From contig JAKSZP010012129.1 in the NCBI GenBank assembly GCA_022478985.1, positions 44,424-108,423 on the forward strand: a stretch of DNA of 64,000 nt. Reading direction: 5' to 3'. Every line of letters begins with the position of its first letter. The first letter of the stretch is position 1. This document shows, in pieces, positions 59,536 to 64,000 of the stretch. The DNA is from Massospora cicadina (lineage: Eukaryota > Entomophthoromycota > Entomophthoromycetes > Entomophthorales > Entomophthoraceae). Below the pieces are notes generated by a model. That model saw only the letters and a list, made by a program, of their open reading frames with translations. It did not search any database and was not told the DNA's origin. Position numbers and translations under genes: made by a program.

Positions 59536-61192
59536 AAGTCCAGGGGAGCGCCCCCTCCACTAGAACGAGATGGCGTTCCCCTTCCCATCCAAAAAAGGCT
59601 CTAGAGAGCCAGCAGCCCCTCTAATTTCCCAGGGCGACCTCACCCATGCAGTGATTAAGCGTGGGTCACGGCTTTACTTTGAGGACACCGCCACCTATTC
59701 CAGTATTAACTTTGGATAATTGCCACTGAGAATCAAGGGGATTTGTGTCAAATTTTCGAAGAAGTGGCAATCACATGGGGAGAAAGGGTCAAATGTGTCT
59801 GAAGGCAAAGAGCCTTTGGGATCAAGGCCTTGCAGCCCCAAACCATTAGCAAAAAGCCTAATGGGTGTTTAATTTTCGCAAATAAAGCGTCTAGTGTCAA
59901 ATCTTCAGCAAAATTGCTGATGGCTTGGACCATTAAGAAAAGTTGCACCATTTTGAAACCCTCCTCAAAAGAGTCAAAATTCTTTGTCCAATGAATCTCA
60001 CTTGGTCAAAAAGATGCCAAAGTGACTGGGTGTGGGAGGGTTGGGAGCCCCAAACTCATTCCTGAGCTTTTGGGACTGCCCCTGCATGGAATGGCCTTGG
60101 GAGGTTCCCGTTTCTCATTGGGTGAGACGCCGTCACGCTAATTGTTATGACCATGGTAAATTTGCAATTTGGACATCCATGGATGAACTGACAATGACTT
60201 AGACCGCCAACAATACTTATAAAGTCAGTTTAAAAGAAGATCGTTTTTACCTTTAGCTTAAAGTTTGATGGGTCAAGTCAAAACTTGAGGGCCCTGATTC
60301 CATGCTTTCCTAAGCTAATTTCCAAATTTTATTGTCTATTTAAGCAGTAATAACACACTGAGAAAATTAATTTCAATTCTCTTTTCAAATCTATTAAAAA
60401 TCTTCCCGCTCTCCAAAAAAAGGAAAGCATTGGATTGGTGCCCTCAAGATTTGACCTACTCTGCAAACTTCAAGCAAGGGGGAAACGAATTTTCAAGAAC
60501 TGGCTTTGAAAGTACAAACAGCAGGATGAGTCTTTTTCATTAATCCACAGACGCCGTATTTGCAGATTTAGTGGTGTCAACATTTAGCATGATTGCATTT
60601 TGCCTGATGGGCAATAGGAACCTCTCAAGGACATTCCACATAGGGGTGTTCCCAAGTGATTGGGAATGGGTTTGGGGTGCCCAACCCGCCCACACTTGGT
60701 CTCTTTGGCGTCTGTTGATCAAGCAAGGTTCATCAGATGAAGATCTTGATTCTTTTGTGGAAGTTCAACTGGTGACAACTTTTCCCAATGGCCCAATGCC
60801 ATTGGTGAGCTTTACTCAAGATTTGCCACTAGAAACTTCATTCACAAAAATTTCACGTCCGTCGGGCTTTGTTGCCAATGGTTTTGGACTGTAAGGCCTT
60901 GATCCTAAAAGCTCGTTGCCTTCAGACACATTTGACCCTTTCACCTCATGTGATTGCCAATTCTTCGAAAATTTGACACAAATCCCCTTTATTCTCAGTG
61001 CCAATTCATCCAGAGTTAATACTGAAATAGGTGTATGGGTCCTCAAAGAGTAAGCTGTGACCCACCGCTCATCCACCACATGGGTGAGGTCTCCCTGGGA
61101 GATGAGAGGAGCAGCTGGCCTTCTAGGGCTTTTTATGGATGGGAAAGGTAACTTCATCTGGTCCAAGTAAAGGTGGCGCTCCCCCGGACTTT
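59536..61192. mobile_element. long inverted-repeat (fold-back) element, 1.66 kb, in integrase
   Basis: Left arm 59536-60140 and right arm 60590-61192 are diverged inverted copies of each other. The ends are AAGTCCAGGGGAGCGCC and, reversed, AAGTCCGGGGGAGCGCC. Inner landmarks present in both arms: GGCGACCTCACCCATG / GGAGACCTCACCCATG, GTGTCAAATTTTCGAAGAA, GGGTCAAATGTGTCTGAAGG, and GGTTGGG near the inner part. About 450 bp of loop separates them. Near-duplicates AGTTCGTA and AGTTCATA lie by the two ends and could mark an 8-9 bp target-site duplication, as in MULE-type elements. The superfamily is unassigned. Confidence 0.88.
60816..61166 (-). CDS. 116-codon open frame in right arm of fold-back element
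   Basis: Starts at ATG 61166, reading inward from the right end: AAPLISQGDLTHVVDERW, then LTLDELALRIKGICVKFSKN, KGSNVSEGNELLGSRPYSPK and FVNEVSSGKS. The left arm encodes the counterpart on the plus strand from 59572 (AAPLISQGDLTHAVIKRG, LRIKGICVKFSKKWQSHG) but with stops. Many differences between arms are silent (GGC/GGA, ATT/ATC), as if the protein was once under selection. A conserved patch further in (VGGLGTPNPF here, VGGLGAPNSF in the left arm) suggests the protein was longer. I do not recognise the family. Confidence 0.45.
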   Translation of the reverse strand: MDQMKLPFPSIKSPRRPAAPLISQGDLTHVVDERWVTAYSLRTHTPISVLTLDELALRIKGICVKFSKNWQSHEVKGSNVSEGNELLGSRPYSPKPLATKPDGREIFVNEVSSGKS

Positions 61193-61919
61193 CAAGTTCA
61201 TACTCAGAGACTACAAAACTAACTTCACCTCACATGTCATCCTAATCTTAACGAATTGATGGTAATCTGCGGGGTAAGACTACTCATGCCACACTGAATC
61301 TAACGGTAAAGTTGAGTGGGTCAATGGAGTTTTGTTTAATATCCTTAGGAAACTTTTAGAGCTTGACCATCTGACTGAAGCACCCTTCTCTCCACTGAAA
61401 TTATTGCATATAATATCAATTGTTACTCAGTGATGGGAAAGAGTCCTTTCCAGCTTCTCTATGGTAGACACCCAGATTTGCCTCTGCTACCTTATATCAA
61501 GTAAAGGATACCAGTGAAAAGGACCCAACGCTATCTAATGAATCTGATTTCTATGCTTAGCAAACTTTAGACTAAAGAATACTTAACCAGTTTAGCCATA
61601 AAAATTAGGAATTACAATTCTGATTAAAATTATGTAGTGGAATTCCTCAGTTCGTGATAGGAGAAAATGTTTTGTTCCACGAATCATGTATTTAGGTAGC
61701 GGAATAAGCTAGCTAGTAAAACTTTTCTTTCTTGTTGCAAACACTTTTGCAACCCATTCAATTCAAGACTAAATCTAGTTTGATAATCTCATAGAGGGAT
61801 TAGTCTGCGCCCATGTCAGGGAGCAGTTGGGCAAGCAAGGCAAGAGGAGCAGGCGGAAGGCCTGCGGCCTCTAACGTTTGAAACCGCCCCGGAGAATCTG
61901 GCAGAATAGAAAAAAATCT

Positions 61920-63226
61920 AAAAAACTGGCGGTCACAATTTCCCCAGAGATACTCGCGTGGCAAGCACAATGCAACCAGTACATCAACACGCCACATTCC
62001 CAGCCACTTTCATCGGTGGAATTTGGAGTCTGTGTGTATCTGGACATCCAAAAAATGGCCCTATGGGAAAAATTTTGTGAAGATGTACACAAAATTTTTC
62101 TGACCGAGGTGTACGTTGCACCTCACTCCATGTCACATGGTTGGCTGGACCTAGGTTTCGAAAGCAAAATAGCAGCAGATGAGGCTGCAGCAGTGCGCAT
62201 AGTGGTCGACCTCCCCAAAGGGCAATGGGTCATCGAAACTAAATGCACCAGATGGACAAAATCAAACTAAATTTTCCTCACGTTTGACTTTTTGCCTACT
62301 ACGGTAAAACGTGACATTTTGGAGCAACACCTGAAAGATGGTCTCGCCATATATGGCAAAATACAATCTTTCGAAATGCAATGTTTCATGCTGATGCCAC
62401 ACCTGTGCACCAGCAAAGCCATTGCAGTTCTGACCCCAACTGAGGAGATCACAAAGGACCTAACCCAGATCCTGCACTCCACCTTTATTGATATTGCAGG
62501 GCACACCACCCACCCATTCCGGGTAACTGTGGACAGCGCGCCCACCATTTGCACCCACTGTGACGTGTTCAGCCATAAGGCACATGCATGCCCAATCAAA
62601 GAGGGCGTCACATTCCAAGAGCACCCCTCGGCAGCCATGGCCAGTGGAGAGGCGCACTACAAACCAACCGCAAGCACCAAGGAGGCTTTCTTGTGGGGAG
62701 CACAAGGCTGCTACCTATTGGTAAAGCCCATCTCCCCACAGGAGTTGAAGAAGGCCAAGCAGGCCCATAGGACCGCGGCCAAGGAAGCGGCCAAGGCCAC
62801 CACCACCATCTCACACTCACAACGCCAGGAGGACATGGAGACCTTAGCGGTGGAAGCAACTCAGGAATCCATCACCCAATCAGATTGGGAGGCCCATGCC
62901 GAATGGGCCACTCAATCTGAGGATCCAATGGGAGATTTGATCTCACCCAATTGCTGCACCCAAGCCCCAGTCAAAACTGACTTGGGACCTATCCCAACCA
63001 AAAAATTTTTTTTGCCCCACTCGATGGTGTACCAAACTTATCCGCACCACAAAAAATTCGTCTGACGTCAGGAAAACAAAAAGTGAAGGCCAAAGCCAAT
63101 GCAACTCTTTCCGCAAAAATTAACAAAAACCCTGATAGCGTTGCTGCTAATACCCGCGTGGCTGTGAAAGCCTGTGGGGACCTGGAAGAGGCTGGTGGGC
63201 CCGGGGGCCCACTCCCTCGCACCTAA
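61920..63226 (+). pseudogene. LINE-A ORF1, copy 4, least damaged
   Basis: Open from about 61920 with ISPEILAWQAQCNQYINTPH, WLDLGFESKIAADEAAAVRI, one TAA at 62268-62270 where copy 2 has Gln (CAA), then open again to 63065: LEQHLKDGLAIYGKIQSF, SKAIAVLTPTEEITKDL, a complete knuckle CTHCDVFSHKAHAC at 62550-62591, QELKKAKQAHRTAAKEAAK and ISHSQRQEDMETLAVEA. A frameshift near 63030-63060 leads into the C-terminal part ending PLPRT and TAA 63224-63226. No ATG stands at the start of the open region, so the true start codon is uncertain. Confidence 0.88.
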
Positions 63227-63231
63227 GGTGC
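63219..63231 (+). promoter_or_regulatory. hairpin around ORF1 stop / ORF2 start, LINE-A copy 4
   Basis: GCACCT-A-AGGTGC with the ORF1 TAA at the apex (63224-63226) and the ORF2 ATG at 63233-63235, in frame and six bases after the stop, exactly as in copy 1. Confidence 0.55.
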
Positions 63232-63232
63232 A

Positions 63233-64000
63233 ATGGGGGAAACCTTCACTCTAGGGATGCTGAATATCGCCAGACTCAAGGCCTCCCCATCCCAGGCTAG
63301 TAAACTGAGTTTTTTACAAAACAATTTACCCGTGGATATCCTGGCCATCCAGGAGTCCCACTGTCCACGAGGTTCCAAGGAAGCTTAGAAAACAATGCTC
63401 CAACCATCCCTATCCTTTTGGTCGAAGCACTGTGGGGTGCTAATTCAGAAAAACAATTTTTTCAAATTTACATCTTCAGATACATTCCTAAATGGCCGAG
63501 TGCTCATTGTCACCTTCTCATGGGCTGATTTTGCACACACAATCGTCAACATTTATGCCCTAAATGGTGCATAAGAGCATCAGGAATTTTTAATCGTCGG
63601 TCAAATCCCTCCCACTACCCCCTGATTCTTTCCTAATTGGCGACATGAACTGTTGGCTAACCTCACCAACGGACCAGTGGCCACCCTCACCCCATGCCCC
63701 ACAGGGTCACGTAGAACTATGCGTTCTAAAAGCCACCCTTGGGTTAATGGATGCGCTGCCACGACATGCCCCACTGCTCAAAAACATGATGCATCCCCAC
63801 ATCCACAACGGCCAATTAAGGTCCATGACCCGCATCAACCTTATTCTAGTGCCGGCGAAATTCCAACCCCACATCTCCCACTTCAAAACAACAAAAATGG
63901 AATTCTCTGACCACCGACTGGTCTCAATAACATACTACTTACCTGTAACAGTTGCAAAGGCCCCACATTGGTGCAAAATCCGCCCCCCAGAGCTCACGTT
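63233..64000 (+). pseudogene. LINE-A ORF2 endonuclease, copy 4, partial and broken
   Basis: Reads MGETFTLGMLNIARLKASPS, LPVDILAIQESHCPRGSKEA then TAG near 63387. Later pieces are HCGVLIQKNNFF, VNIYALNGA, LIGDMNCWLTSPTDQWPPSP near 63636, MTRINLILVP (the usual catalytic-region Asp of RIDLIL is Asn) and FSDHRLVSITYYLP near 63902. These are the motifs of an APE-type LINE endonuclease. It runs off the window end. Confidence 0.88.

Larger units (their letters stand above)
58606..61560 (+). pseudogene. Ty3/gypsy element 2 RNase H end and integrase, twice interrupted
   Basis: Resumes after the ORF1-only LINE. Zinc-binding region: CHQCQVDKALHKK near 58995. Core: SNDVVGPLPMGANCSKYIMV near 59070-59130, then a SINE (59138-59406), then MVAIDYLTWLVEAQDPKFG, then RHGCLQFV near 59510, where the 1.66 kb inverted-repeat element enters. 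It continues FILRDYKTNFTSHV at about 61196 and HTESNGKVEWVNGVLFNIL near 61295 with the third catalytic Glu kept, and SPFQLLYGRHPDLPLLP near 61440. Without the two insertions and a few stops this would be a normal Ty3/gypsy integrase. Confidence 0.9.
61722..64000 (+). mobile_element. LINE-A copy 4, 5' part, cut by window end
   Basis: Starts near CTTTTCTTTCTTGTTGC like the other copies, about 160 bp after the end of the gypsy integrase. ORF1, the stop hairpin and the first 770 bases of ORF2 are inside the window. It belongs to the same subfamily as copies 1 and 2. Whether the reverse transcriptase is intact cannot be judged here. Confidence 0.92.

Overview
This 64 kb window reads as part of a large, transposon-filled eukaryotic genome. 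Everything recognisable is transposable-element sequence or simple repeat: non-LTR retrotransposons (LINEs) with separate ORF1 and ORF2, tRNA-derived SINEs, decayed Ty3/gypsy elements, LTR-like repeats, a mariner fold-back and a larger inverted-repeat element. I see no convincing host gene, no rRNA and no free-standing tRNA gene. The sequence does not fix the kingdom. The mariner remnant and the long TG microsatellite suit an animal; LINEs with these features also occur in fungi and other eukaryotes.

Layout. 79-279 is a TG microsatellite. 826-1556 and 9500-10235 are a diverged pair of LTR-like repeats (family F) around an internal region split by a full-length LINE-A copy (2179-7729). 11.8-13.6 kb and 20.67-20.83 kb form a diverged tandem repeat of about 800 bp units, split by a second LINE family, LINE-C (13655-20660). 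LINE-C itself carries a solo LTR and a 126-codon tandem duplication in ORF1. 21.3-25.3 kb holds two ORF1-only LINE derivatives (family B), the first split by a mariner fold-back that in turn carries a 58-nt LINE tail. 25.5-26.1 kb is a minus-strand chromovirus-like integrase remnant. 29.17-29.46 kb is a minus-strand SINE. 29.84-35.06 kb is LINE-A copy 2, inserted in an LTR-like repeat (family D). 35-40.5 kb is a mosaic of repeats D, G and E with a decayed gag-like stretch. 41817-47045 is LINE-A copy 3 (minus strand) with a perfect 18-bp target-site duplication. 47.2-50.1 kb is a decayed Ty3/gypsy pol. 52.5-61.6 kb is a second Ty3/gypsy element interrupted by three insertions: an ORF1-only LINE, a dimeric SINE and a 1.66 kb inverted-repeat element. 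LINE-A copy 4 starts near 61722 and runs off the end.

How the parts fit together. LINE-A has ORF1 (RNA-binding type, one CCHC knuckle) and ORF2 (APE-type endonuclease, reverse transcriptase, C-terminal zinc finger). A tRNA-derived SINE (5030-5313 and 29172-29457) and an ORF1-only element (56680-58590) end in the same 3' tail as LINE-A, so LINE-A machinery probably mobilised them. A second tail type is shared by LINE-C, two other family-B copies and three tail-only micro-insertions of roughly 17-58 nt with target-site duplications. In three of four LINE-A copies the ORF1 stop codon sits in a small hairpin, and an in-frame ATG for ORF2 follows six bases later. Every autonomous copy seen here is broken by stops or frameshifts; copy 4 is cut by the window edge.
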